Shown here one piece after another: positions 1 to 6,547 of a stretch of DNA of 23,050 nt. Source of the DNA: a virus. Numbering within the stretch: position 1 is the stretch's first letter; every line of letters begins with the position of its first letter. Under the pieces are notes generated by a model. That model searched no databases. It saw only the letters and a list, made by a program, of their open reading frames with translations, and was not told the origin of the DNA. The position numbers and the translations under genes were made by a program. Where the stretch lies: positions 1 to 23,050 of the IMG/VR virus record IMGVR_UViG_3300045284_000275. The stretch is one strand, 5' to 3'.

Positions 1-66
1 TAATGCACAATCTAAATCCCTCCAAATCTTATCTAATTTCTTAGTCAATTCATCAATAGTCATCAT
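1..66 (-). CDS. Start of a small gene, cut by the left end of the window
   Basis: Only the first 22 codons are visible; the frame is open to the window edge. The protein begins MMTIDELTKKLDKIWRDLD and looks alpha-helical and charged. The ATG at 66-64 overlaps the TGA of the upstream gene as ATGA, and AAGGA lies about four bases upstream of the start, so the start is well supported. It is the last visible gene of the leftward operon. No function can be assigned from so short a piece. Confidence 0.6.
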   Translation of the reverse strand, partial: MMTIDELTKKLDKIWRDLDCAL

Positions 67-218
67 TTCATCCTTATGAGAAAAAGAAGATTATCTCTAT
101 CAGCACTAATACTAACCCCAGAAACTCTAGAATAAAAGTAGTCCATGTAGTCATATTTTGGGGCATATAGCCATTCGATGAATCGATTGTCTAGATTTTC
201 CAATAGAATTTTAATCAT
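63..218 (-). CDS. Small hypothetical protein, 51 aa
   Basis: An open frame of 51 codons begins at ATG 218-216 and ends with TGA at 65-63. The product is rich in aromatic residues (around WLYAPKYDYMDYFYS) and has no Cys cluster, signal peptide or clear membrane segment. Its start overlaps the previous stop as TAATG and its stop overlaps the next start as ATGA, so it is coupled on both sides to neighbours in the leftward operon. I do not recognise the family. The coupling is the main argument that it is real. Confidence 0.6.
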   Translation of the reverse strand: MIKILLENLDNRFIEWLYAPKYDYMDYFYSRVSGVSISADRDNLLFLIRMK

Positions 219-394
219 TATTTTTCCATTAATTTATCAATAAAATCTACTAATGATGTTCTTGCAATATTTAAATTAGTATGATTATTTCCATATCCTT
301 CAATATTGTCATGAATTGTTTTTATTTTTTGTTCAACAAAATCTTCAAAATAAGATACTAAATTAATAATTTCATTAATATTTAATTCAGTCAT
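218..394 (-). CDS. Small hypothetical helical protein, 58 aa
   Basis: The frame starts at ATG 394-392, inside the last codons of the nuclease gene (8-base overlap), and ends with TAA sharing one base with the next ATG. The protein is acidic and probably all-helical (MTELNINEIINLVSYFEDF at the N-terminus), with no recognisable motif. Its place directly behind the nuclease in a coupled operon suggests early expression. No function is claimed. Confidence 0.65.
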   Translation of the reverse strand: MTELNINEIINLVSYFEDFVEQKIKTIHDNIEGYGNNHTNLNIARTSLVDFIDKLMEK

Positions 395-1337
395 TAGTCA
401 CATCCCACGCCCTACCCTTGATAAAGTGAAGTTTCATAGTTTCTTCTCTCATTCCTGGATCAGATGCACAAACTTCATTGAATGCGCATTTGCCATATTT
501 ATTTTCACAATGAGTGAAATTTGGGGGCCAGTAGCTGGTTTGAGAATATTTAATCATTTCATTAGCCCAATACGGCACAATTACATTTTGCCATTCATCT
601 AATCTGGCTTTAGAATAACTCATCATCGCTCTTTCAAACTTTTCTTGTGGTTTAAGAGAAGTTTGAAAACCAATCTTATTAATCACCATATTTCGTGATT
701 TCATAAGAATACATTGACCCATAAATTGATTATTTAAACTCAATGAGTCACGTTTTTGTTTCATCGTTTTATGATCAATGGAGAGAATTTGCTGATTGGT
801 ATCAACGATTAAATCGAATTTGGCTTTCCATAAAACTCTAAGAAATTCATTCTCGAATATCACTTCACCTTTAGTATGCTCAGAATGAAGTGGTGTCCAT
901 GCATCACTAGTCCATCTAACTAAGTATTGTAAACAAGTATCCAAACAATGATCGTAACCAATATAATCTCTAATTCCATGACCAATATCTTGCTTTCCAG
1001 ATTTTTGTGGAGTATTTTTAACACCGATGTAATCTCCGATTTTGTGTCCGCATGAAGGTGTTCCAACGAAATCTATTGGAAGATCCTTACATACTGGACA
1101 ACCATTTATGAATAATTTGGCCGCGACTACGCCTAAATCAACTGAATCAGATTTACTTTTACCATCAATAATTCCTTGGTAATAATATTCAAGAAATGCG
1201 TGGACGATAGAACCTGCTTCTAGTGAATTAGATTTACCTTCTTTATCGACTAAATCATGATTGAATCGATTATCTGTCATTCTTCCGCAAGACATGAGAG
1301 AAGATAGAATTGTGGCGTCCATTACTACGTTATTCAT
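387..1337 (-). CDS. Cas4/RecB-like PD-(D/E)XK nuclease with probable 4Fe-4S cluster
   Basis: This 316-aa protein shows the layout of Cas4- or AddB-like RecB-family nucleases. An N-terminal Cys (C17, in MSCGRM) is followed by the GSIVH motif (H46). The catalytic core has D175 in KFDLIVD, then D188 and K190 in IDHKT, and the QFMGQ motif near Q204. Near the C-terminus a Cys triad (C277, C284, C290) could form a 4Fe-4S cluster with C17. Such nucleases resect DNA ends in phage recombination or replication. Between H46 and the catalytic Asp lies an extra Cys/His-rich stretch (C80, C83, C96, H98), which may bind zinc and is not part of the minimal fold. The gene starts inside its upstream neighbour (8-base overlap) and is part of the leftward early operon with the SNF2-type helicase. 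The superfamily call is firm; Cas4-like versus generic phage RecB-like is less so. Confidence 0.85.
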   Translation of the reverse strand: MNNVVMDATILSSLMSCGRMTDNRFNHDLVDKEGKSNSLEAGSIVHAFLEYYYQGIIDGKSKSDSVDLGVVAAKLFINGCPVCKDLPIDFVGTPSCGHKIGDYIGVKNTPQKSGKQDIGHGIRDYIGYDHCLDTCLQYLVRWTSDAWTPLHSEHTKGEVIFENEFLRVLWKAKFDLIVDTNQQILSIDHKTMKQKRDSLSLNNQFMGQCILMKSRNMVINKIGFQTSLKPQEKFERAMMSYSKARLDEWQNVIVPYWANEMIKYSQTSYWPPNFTHCENKYGKCAFNEVCASDPGMREETMKLHFIKGRAWDVTND

Positions 1338-1518
1338 TAGTCAAATCCAATAATTCTTTAGAATCAATTTTCAAAAGATGAGCGCGCGAAAATGATTCTT
1401 CAAATACTTTTCTAGTGATTGATACTGCTATATCTTCTGCTTCAAATATTTTAAAATCAGTAACTGAATCAACATCAATAGTAAAAACTACTTTGATTTT
1501 TACTCTAGAACTTTTCAT
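1330..1518 (-). CDS. Small hypothetical protein, 62 aa
   Basis: The frame starts at ATG 1518-1516 and ends in TAA at 1332-1330, overlapping the nuclease start by 8 bases. The N-terminal half is beta-rich (VKIKVVFTIDVDSVTDF) and the C-terminal half helical and acidic. It contains no Cys and no recognisable catalytic motif. It is immediately upstream of the nuclease and translationally coupled to it, so a joint role is possible but only inferred from position. Confidence 0.7.
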   Translation of the reverse strand: MKSSRVKIKVVFTIDVDSVTDFKIFEAEDIAVSITRKVFEESFSRAHLLKIDSKELLDLTNE

Positions 1519-1675
1519 GATTCACCAAAGAACCAATAATACTTCGTTTATTCTTGTAAACATATCTTCGTTTACATTTAGCTGTGCAAAAATTATCTGC
1601 TCTCTTGTTTACTGATTCATCAATCAATCGACCGCATTGATAACAATATTTTGATTTGGTTATTGTTCTGTTCAT
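1505..1675 (-). CDS. Small FCS-like zinc-finger protein, 56 aa
   Basis: The frame runs from ATG 1675-1673 to TAG 1507-1505. The protein has a four-Cys finger: C11-x2-C14 in YCYQCG, then C30-x3-C34 in FCTAKCKRRY. This resembles FCS/MYM-type short zinc fingers, which often have an FCS-x2-C-type second half. The C-terminus is basic (KRRYVYKNKR), compatible with nucleic-acid binding. The ATG overlaps the previous TGA as ATGA, and its 3' end overlaps the next gene by 14 bases. The zinc finger is visible; the DNA- or RNA-binding role is inferred. Confidence 0.7.
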   Translation of the reverse strand: MNRTITKSKYCYQCGRLIDESVNKRADNFCTAKCKRRYVYKNKRSIIGSLVNHEKF

Positions 1676-1761
1676 TTCGTACCAAATGTAAAAACTATTA
1701 GTACAACTAGAATAATACCTATTGCAAAACCAAATAAAAATGTGTAGACATAGCTAGTCAT
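1672..1761 (-). CDS. 29-aa single-pass membrane peptide
   Basis: A 29-codon frame from ATG 1761-1759 to TGA 1674-1672 encodes a peptide that is almost entirely one hydrophobic helix of about 20 residues (from FLFGFAIGII through VLIVF), ending in GTK. Both ends are coupled by ATGA overlaps to adjacent genes. The coupling and clean transmembrane composition support a real gene despite its length. It could be a small inner-membrane modulator; nothing in the sequence gives the target. Confidence 0.6.
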   Translation of the reverse strand: MTSYVYTFLFGFAIGIILVVLIVFTFGTK

Positions 1762-1877
1762 GATTCAATCGCCTCAATAATCTTGAATGCCAAATTAACT
1801 GTATCTTCAACTGTTAAATTTGGAAATCTATTCTTGAGAATCTTACAAACTGCTGTTACTTTTTCTGATTGAGTCAT
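1758..1877 (-). CDS. 39-aa hypothetical phage protein
   Basis: A 39-codon frame from ATG 1877-1875 ends with TGA at 1760-1758, overlapping the next ATG. The product (MTQSEKVTAVCKILKNRF at the start) looks like a compact two-helix protein: basic first helix, then a Pro-containing turn and a second amphipathic helix ending EAIES. It starts three bases after the stop of the 83-aa gene. No known function. Confidence 0.65.
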   Translation of the reverse strand: MTQSEKVTAVCKILKNRFPNLTVEDTVNLAFKIIEAIES

Positions 1878-1880
1878 GAT

Positions 1881-2132
1881 TTACCTACGGCGAATCACAT
1901 TAACTAAAGTATCCTTCAACACAATAAAACTTTTAGAAGTATGATTTGGATAAACTAATTCGATTTCGACTAATTCGCCTCGATGAATCATATCGAAAAT
2001 GATATCCATTACTTCATTTTGCGTAATCTCTAAATTAAGAGACATCATTCGCAGAATCAAATCTTGGCCCTTTAAGCCATAATTTACCGAAATAAGGCTA
2101 ACAATCTTATTTTCTAAATCTAATTTAGTCAA
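1881..2132 (-). CDS. 83-aa protein, possible winged helix, TTG start
   Basis: The frame begins with TTG at 2132-2130; the next Met is residue 29, which would cut into the predicted core. AAGG lies six bases upstream of the TTG, inside the end of the previous gene (8-base overlap), so TTG is the likely start. Helices around GQDLILRMMS and QNEVMDIIFDMIHRGELVE followed by a beta strand (VEIELVY) are consistent with a winged helix-turn-helix, which would make it a candidate DNA-binding regulator or replication accessory protein. The fold is inferred from residue pattern only. Confidence 0.7.
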   Translation of the reverse strand: MTKLDLENKIVSLISVNYGLKGQDLILRMMSLNLEITQNEVMDIIFDMIHRGELVEIELVYPNHTSKSFIVLKDTLVNVIRRR

Positions 2133-2337
2133 CTTGTACCTTGTAATAACTATAATTCGGTTCAGGATGAAAATTCTCTCTAGGATAATTTAACTCATCT
2201 AATTGATTTAGCATCTCATCTAATGTAGCTTCTCTTAATACAATGAATGAAACTATAGTCCATTCTAATTGAATATCTGTAACTTTACCTAAATATTTTC
2301 CACCTATAATGAATGGATCTTCTGTTGCTATAATCAT
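2125..2337 (-). CDS. 70-aa hypothetical protein
   Basis: The frame starts at ATG 2339-distal side, i.e. 2337-2335, preceded by AAAGGA about nine bases upstream, a good ribosome binding site. The protein has a beta-rich start (EDPFIIGGKYLGKV), a helix (TLDEMLNQLDELNY), and an aromatic C-terminus (NYSYYKVQVD). It re-starts the gene chain after a 54-base gap holding a hairpin and overlaps the next gene by 8 bases. Unrecognised family. Confidence 0.7.
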   Translation of the reverse strand: MIIATEDPFIIGGKYLGKVTDIQLEWTIVSFIVLREATLDEMLNQLDELNYPRENFHPEPNYSYYKVQVD

Positions 2338-2355
2338 TTAATTAATTCCTTTAAT

Positions 2356-2377
2356 CAACCCTCGGCTAAGAGGGCTG
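2356..2377 (-). promoter_or_regulatory. Intra-operon hairpin
   Basis: Read on the minus strand, CAGCCCTC and GAGGGTTG can pair as an 8-bp stem (one G-U in RNA) around a 6-base loop. It sits in one of only three gaps in the leftward gene chain, about 19 bases upstream of the 70-aa gene start. It is not followed by a U-tract, so a processing, stability or translational role is more likely than termination. Confidence 0.5.
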
Positions 2378-2391
2378 ACTGAAACAATTAA

Positions 2392-2634
2392 TTATTCTTT
2401 TCCAGCAATTGTTTCTAATGCTTCATTTACTTGTTTTCTAAAATCACATTCATTACATTTCCAAACAGTTGTTAAAAGATAATGTTCACGTTTAACAATA
2501 TCTGCTGCTGCAATTGTTGCATGTTTTTCATCAATATGACCAATTACAGTTATGTATACACCAAAACGAATTTCTTTGGCTTCTTTTAAACCATTATAAG
2601 CTATAAATTTCCAATGATAATGTGGTTCAATCAT
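2392..2634 (-). CDS. 80-aa hypothetical protein with one CxxC
   Basis: The frame starts at ATG 2634-2632, overlapping the previous stop as ATGA. The sequence is His-rich at the N-terminus (EPHYHWKF), has a beta segment (FGVYITVIGHID), then a helix, and one CxxC knuckle (C60, C63 in WKCNECDF). Two more ligands for zinc could come from His residues, but this is not clear. It is the last gene before the 2338-2391 gap. Function unknown. Confidence 0.7.
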   Translation of the reverse strand: MIEPHYHWKFIAYNGLKEAKEIRFGVYITVIGHIDEKHATIAAADIVKREHYLLTTVWKCNECDFRKQVNEALETIAGKE

Positions 2635-2810
2635 TCTACAAACTCATATTCATCATCTGTCATTATTTTATCATTTTCATCAGCCATTGGTAAATCAGTT
2701 AAACACCAATTAGTTGTGCCTCTGATTGTTATGTAGTGCATAGCTTTGGTTAATGAACTAAATCGAAAATATTTCGATTCTGTTTCGTATTGAATTTCTA
2801 GATAGATCAT
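2631..2810 (-). CDS. 59-aa hypothetical protein
   Basis: A 59-codon frame from ATG 2810-2808 to TGA 2633-2631, coupled by ATGA at both ends. The N-terminal half looks like a small beta-alpha unit (YLEIQYETESKYFRF then LTKAMHYITIRG), and the C-terminus is very acidic (ADENDKIMTDDEYEF). An acidic tail of this sort may act as a DNA mimic or partner-binding segment, but this is conjecture. No family recognised. Confidence 0.65.
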   Translation of the reverse strand: MIYLEIQYETESKYFRFSSLTKAMHYITIRGTTNWCLTDLPMADENDKIMTDDEYEFVE

Positions 2811-2977
2811 TCTTTTTTCCTTCCATATGGTGAATTTGTTTCTGCTATTTGTTCTAGTAAAGATTCTTTTTGTTCTTCATTATCACATTGTTCTAATAAA
2901 TGATTAATTAATTTACTATGAAGATTGTAATATTTTTCTTTTAATTCATAAACTTTATCAAAATCTTTAGAATTCAT
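2807..2977 (-). CDS. 56-aa helical charged protein
   Basis: A 56-codon frame from ATG 2977-2975 to TGA 2809-2807. GGGGGAAGAA immediately upstream, within the end of the helicase gene, is a strong ribosome binding site, and the ATG overlaps the helicase TGA as ATGA. The product is highly charged and probably a helical hairpin (KVYELKEKYYNLHSK, then EEQKESLLEQIAE). It is stoichiometrically coupled to the helicase by position, so it may be a partner; this is inference. Confidence 0.65.
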   Translation of the reverse strand: MNSKDFDKVYELKEKYYNLHSKLINHLLEQCDNEEQKESLLEQIAETNSPYGRKKE

Positions 2978-5028
2978 TTCTTCCCCCTAACCAATGCTTC
3001 AATCAATTCACTAATAATACTGCTCTGGTTCCATTTCGGAATTTCACCTTTATTCATTACAGCATGAAATTGTCTTCTTTTAGTCTCTACAATTCCATCA
3101 AGATGAGTATCAGTTGTATTCTCTGCATGAACATACGTGCAATTAACTGAATTACTATCTTGACCAATTCGGATTAATCTATCTTCAAGTTGTTCTTCAT
3201 TCATGGGATTCCATTGTCTCTCATGAATAATCATATCTGAACAAACTTTTTGTAATCCGTCTGTTCCCTCGCCAGCACTAAGTGTAGAAGCAACTAGAAT
3301 TGCGCGTGGTAAATTAATAAATCGGTCTTTAATTCGCTGATTTTCTTCATCTGTTAGACCAGCAGTTAATGCTAGTACTTCTACTTGATTTAAATTCTTC
3401 AATTGCTGAGTTAGAATAATTCCAACATCTTTATGATGCACACCAATAACTAAATGACGATCACATTCATCTAAAAATTCTTCAACAAATTCAACTGTTG
3501 ATGGAATCTTGGCTAAACCAAGAATATGTCTCATACGTTGTAATCTAGCAATTGCCTCGCCTTCAGTTTTGCCAGAATCTTCTTCGCCTGATATAACTAA
3601 TTCGTTATACCATTTAACAAATTCGGAAACCTCATCATCGTATGCTTTTCTACTAGAATCTTCAATTTCAACAGTTAACTTCATTCGATTAACTGTCGGT
3701 AAATCTGGCATTACATCGTTGCGCTCTCGCCTGATTGCAATATCTTTAATTGCTTCCCTGAATGCCGGGATATTACGAATACCACCCATTTTGGATACAT
3801 TACCATGCATATAGTAATCTACCCAGGTATTCAGGAAATGCTGATATGAATAAAACTTTTGCGGATTAAGCATATTCAGCACAACGAAAAATTCACTACC
3901 ACGATTTTTCCATGGCGTACCGCTCAATGGAATGATGTGTGGAACTTTGCTTAAAACCTTACGAACCTCTTGAGTCCTAGTTGAATCTGGATTCTTAATT
4001 GACTGAACTTCATCAATTACTGCACATTTGATTCCTAATGCTTCAAATTTTGCTTTAGGAATTCGTCTAAGCAAGTCAAATGATGTGATATAGCATTTCA
4101 TTCCCGGCATGAAACCTTGCTTTGAATCACTGATTACCTGAGCAAAGTATTTCTCTCCGAGCCAACGAATAATTTCTTTCTGCCACTGAAATTTGAGTTT
4201 TGATTTAACGATAAACAAAACTGGTAAAACTTCAGGATGAAATTTAATGTAAGCTAATGCTTGAACTGTCTTTCCAAGACCCTGCTGATCGAATACTGCT
4301 GCTCTACCATTTGATTTTTCTAAAAAGCGCGCGCCTTCTACTTGAAATGGAAACAAACGAAATTCATCACACTTCGTACATTTGTTTTTATCAAACTCAT
4401 GCTTGCAATTAACTACATGTTCTTTCCAAAAATTACTAACAATCAAATCAAATGGTGATTGCGAATCGTGATTGATGATTCTTACATGCCCGCACTCAAG
4501 TGTGATTAGCTTCTTAAGAATTCCTTGACTTCTAAATTCTTTAGTTGATTTCTCTTTTGCTACTTTACCACAAACGTCGCATTTATCCTGATAACGAGTT
4601 ACTTTATACTTTGGTTCTCTGACAATTTGTTCTTCTTCTACTAAAACTTTCCTTTTAACTTCAACATAATCTACTTCGAGAATATCACCTGAACGAATTG
4701 CATCAATTGCGCGTGGGTCAAGAATATATGTTACACATGCTTGACCCGAACTACCTAATTCAATAGCTTTATTTCGCCATATCACATCATGCCCGTGATA
4801 AGGTGTTAGCGCGTGTGCTATCTCATGATTTATTGTATCGCGCACTTCAATTTCAGGATGAGTATCAATATGAAATGTATTCAAATAAATTATCTTGAGT
4901 TTTGAATCACATTTACCTAGAAATACTTGTTTACCTGATTCATATGAAACTAACTTAATTTTCCAATCAGTTAGATTGAATTCAGTTAGGCGACTACGGC
5001 AATAATCTGTCGCTTCTTGTCTTGTCAT
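2974..5028 (-). CDS. SprT-like metallopeptidase fused to an SNF2-type helicase
   Basis: This 684-aa protein (ATG at 5028) joins two enzyme families. Residues ~1-115 look like a SprT/Spartan-type zinc peptidase: HEIAH (68-72) with a following GH (H80) as likely third ligand. Residues ~150-220 hold two zinc-ribbon-like clusters (C150/C153/C179; C208/C217/C220). From ~225 on lies a superfamily 2 helicase/translocase of SNF2 type: GLGKT (250-254), DEVQ (339-342), SGTPW (369-373), and the final Q-x3-R-x2-R-x-G-Q signature (613-623). SprT proteins cut DNA-protein crosslinks; SNF2 motors move on double-stranded DNA. A joint role in removing proteins from DNA is inferred. A TTG at 5040-5038 in frame is an alternative start, but the ATG lacks neither length nor domain. 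The ATG sits at the end of a GCGAAGC hairpin, and the 3' end is coupled to the next gene. Confidence 0.88.
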   Translation of the reverse strand: MTRQEATDYCRSRLTEFNLTDWKIKLVSYESGKQVFLGKCDSKLKIIYLNTFHIDTHPEIEVRDTINHEIAHALTPYHGHDVIWRNKAIELGSSGQACVTYILDPRAIDAIRSGDILEVDYVEVKRKVLVEEEQIVREPKYKVTRYQDKCDVCGKVAKEKSTKEFRSQGILKKLITLECGHVRIINHDSQSPFDLIVSNFWKEHVVNCKHEFDKNKCTKCDEFRLFPFQVEGARFLEKSNGRAAVFDQQGLGKTVQALAYIKFHPEVLPVLFIVKSKLKFQWQKEIIRWLGEKYFAQVISDSKQGFMPGMKCYITSFDLLRRIPKAKFEALGIKCAVIDEVQSIKNPDSTRTQEVRKVLSKVPHIIPLSGTPWKNRGSEFFVVLNMLNPQKFYSYQHFLNTWVDYYMHGNVSKMGGIRNIPAFREAIKDIAIRRERNDVMPDLPTVNRMKLTVEIEDSSRKAYDDEVSEFVKWYNELVISGEEDSGKTEGEAIARLQRMRHILGLAKIPSTVEFVEEFLDECDRHLVIGVHHKDVGIILTQQLKNLNQVEVLALTAGLTDEENQRIKDRFINLPRAILVASTLSAGEGTDGLQKVCSDMIIHERQWNPMNEEQLEDRLIRIGQDSNSVNCTYVHAENTTDTHLDGIVETKRRQFHAVMNKGEIPKWNQSSIISELIEALVRGKK

Positions 5029-5043
5029 TTTGCTTCGCAAAAA
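5028..5043 (-). promoter_or_regulatory. GCGAAGC mini-hairpin at the helicase start
   Basis: On the minus strand TTTTTGCGAAGCAAAA forms a 6-bp stem with a GAA loop; the last A is the A of the helicase ATG. The core GCGAAGC is known as an exceptionally stable DNA mini-hairpin. The same 16 bases recur on the plus strand at 9538. It fills the 28-base gap between the 40-aa gene and the helicase and may control translation of the latter. Confidence 0.6.
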
Positions 5044-5056
5044 TTAGCTGAATTGA

Positions 5057-5179
5057 TTAATTGTAAAGAACATTATCTTGAAATGTGCGAAAGTAAATAT
5101 TCTTGCCAATCTTGATAGCTTTCCAATAATTTTGCTTCAACATTTTGGCAATGATTCGTTTGTTTTTGCAGATTTTCAT
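5057..5179 (-). CDS. 40-aa basic hypothetical protein
   Basis: A 40-codon frame from ATG 5179-5177 (ATGA overlap with the previous stop) to TAA 5059-5057. The peptide is strongly basic (MKICKNKRIIAKMLK, then KAIKIGKN) and ends YFRTFQDNVLYN, a pattern that could be a small nucleic-acid-binding or ribosome/RNAP-binding peptide. It precedes the helicase with a 28-base gap. The function is not known. Confidence 0.6.
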   Translation of the reverse strand: MKICKNKRIIAKMLKQNYWKAIKIGKNIYFRTFQDNVLYN

Positions 5180-5391
5180 TTCTTTTTATCCAATTTTTCT
5201 ATATTAATTAATACTGACATTGTAAAAATTTGTGGAAAACGAATTAACATAATTGAAGTGAATTGGAGATAAGCAAAATTGAATTCAACATCATTACGCA
5301 TTCTAGATGCAAGAATACGAATATTTTCATCTGTATTTGGATTCTCTGCTATTTTCTGCAAAAAATCATCATACATTTCGCCATTAGTCAT
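5176..5391 (-). CDS. 71-aa hypothetical protein
   Basis: The frame starts at ATG 5391-5389 with ATGA coupling to the 274-aa gene and ends coupled to the 40-aa gene. The first 40 residues look helical and charged (MYDDFLQKIAENPNTDENI); the second half is more hydrophobic (FTSIMLIRFPQIFTMSVLI), possibly a membrane-associated helix, before a Lys-rich end. No family recognised. Confidence 0.7.
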   Translation of the reverse strand: MTNGEMYDDFLQKIAENPNTDENIRILASRMRNDVEFNFAYLQFTSIMLIRFPQIFTMSVLINIEKLDKKK

Positions 5392-6212
5392 TTCTTCTCC
5401 GTTCTAGAAATTGCTGAATGAACTTTGCACAAACCCGGTGTTTCTGAACAAGTGCAATCATCTCTTAATTTGTTATCAATCATTCGCCTTGCTTGTTCAA
5501 TTGGAATTTTCATTATCTTAGCATAACTTTCAGCCATTTTATCACTAGCTGATTGCGCGGTTTTACGTGGTTTCGGCGCTGATTTGATAACTTGTGGAGT
5601 GTAATTCGGCGTATTCAGAGCAAATTCAGCGCGCAATTTCATGCGAAGCATCGGAATTGTTTCAGCCATGTAATGCTGAATTGATTTAATTTCGCCTGAC
5701 ATTTCGATTTGTGCATTGCGCGTTTGAAACAATACCATTGATAGATATTGCACTCGTCTTTTAAGAGCACTCATTAATGCGTAATGCTTATTTTCTGATT
5801 CAATACTTTCATCAGCATTAATAATTTCTTTTAATTCGGCTATATTTGGTATAGTTGCATTAAAGAAATCCGTGTATTGTTTGATGTTGCCTTGAATTGC
5901 TTGGTCGATTATGTTTTTAACACTTTCACCATCTTTATTCACAATTGCTTGTGTTTCGACGATTCTATCGACTTGATTCAATACTTGTTCTAACGAAAGT
6001 TTTTCTTTTTGCTCTAAACTTGGCCCGTGTACTTCTGTATTCTTATGCCTTTCTTGACAATCAGAACACATTACAATTTTACCAATTATTTCAATTGGTC
6101 CTTTATTCAGACAACATTCGCACTGCACGTCATTTCCATGAAGTGATTCCGGTCTAGCACATATATTACAGGCTTTTGCGGACCATTTAGCTGATTGAAA
6201 TGAGTGATTCAT
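5388..6212 (-). CDS. 274-aa zinc-finger and coiled-coil protein
   Basis: The N-terminal ~55 residues are Cys-rich (C15, C18, H25, C31, C33, C34, C49, C52), fitting one or two zinc-binding modules. The middle (~65-200) is charged and helical with likely coiled coil (EQKEKLSLEQVLNQVDRIV and following). A Pro/Lys linker (~203-222) leads to a C-terminal CTCSETPGLCKVH motif (C253, C255, C262, H265), a second possible metal site. The start is ATG 6212-6210 in an ATGA overlap. It may be a scaffold-like nucleic-acid-binding protein in the early operon. It is the largest non-enzymatic member of the Cys-rich set; no named family is claimed. Confidence 0.78.
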   Translation of the reverse strand: MNHSFQSAKWSAKACNICARPESLHGNDVQCECCLNKGPIEIIGKIVMCSDCQERHKNTEVHGPSLEQKEKLSLEQVLNQVDRIVETQAIVNKDGESVKNIIDQAIQGNIKQYTDFFNATIPNIAELKEIINADESIESENKHYALMSALKRRVQYLSMVLFQTRNAQIEMSGEIKSIQHYMAETIPMLRMKLRAEFALNTPNYTPQVIKSAPKPRKTAQSASDKMAESYAKIMKIPIEQARRMIDNKLRDDCTCSETPGLCKVHSAISRTEKK

Positions 6213-6457
6213 CTCTCTTCCAATGTGTAATTGTATTTAGCAATTTCTTCAGGAGTTAATAGCGCGAACCATTCAGCTCGCGTCATTCCAACATATTCTC
6301 TACATGAACATACGACATCATGTCCCCATATTCCGCATGTAGGACATTGATTTTTAATGCGCGCATCACATCCAACAAAACTATGTGATTGTGCGATATG
6401 CCCACAATTAGTGCATAGTGGCCATAAATTACCAATTTCTGAAATACTTCTAATCAT
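6209..6457 (-). CDS. 82-aa Cys-rich zinc-binding protein
   Basis: Starts at ATG 6457-6455 with GGAG five bases upstream. It has C15-x2-C18 with GHIAQSH, then C30, C38-x2-C41, H46 and C50-x-C52, enough ligands for two zinc sites. A C-terminal segment (MTRAEWFALLTPEEIAKYN) resembles a small helical pair. The pattern of CxxCGH...H...C is common in small phage proteins of unknown function. It is the first gene after a 90-base gap carrying a large inverted repeat, so its expression may be controlled there. Confidence 0.75.
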   Translation of the reverse strand: MIRSISEIGNLWPLCTNCGHIAQSHSFVGCDARIKNQCPTCGIWGHDVVCSCREYVGMTRAEWFALLTPEEIAKYNYTLEER

Positions 6458-6486
6458 TTAGTCTCCAAGAAATTAAATTCTTAATT

Positions 6487-6538
6487 CTATCCATTAACAA
6501 AAGTTTAATATGCGCCGGCGACTTCTGCTAATGGATAG
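6487..6538. repeat. 10-bp perfect inverted repeat around a GC core
   Basis: CTATCCATTA (6487-6496) and TAATGGATAG (6529-6538) are perfect inverted copies. Between them AAGT (6501-6504) and ACTT (6521-6524) can also pair with 4-base internal loops, and the centre holds the palindrome CGCCGGCG (6513-6520), rare in this AT-rich DNA. On the minus strand TATACT just upstream resembles a -10 element. It is an operator, replication or RNA-structure candidate within the operon. Confidence 0.55.
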
Positions 6539-6547
6539 TATAAAAAC

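Noticed and set aside
6450-6494. 14-codon minus-strand micro-ORF overlapping the 82-aa gene start
   Set aside because: No ribosome binding site, and the 82-aa gene has a good one of its own (GGAG).
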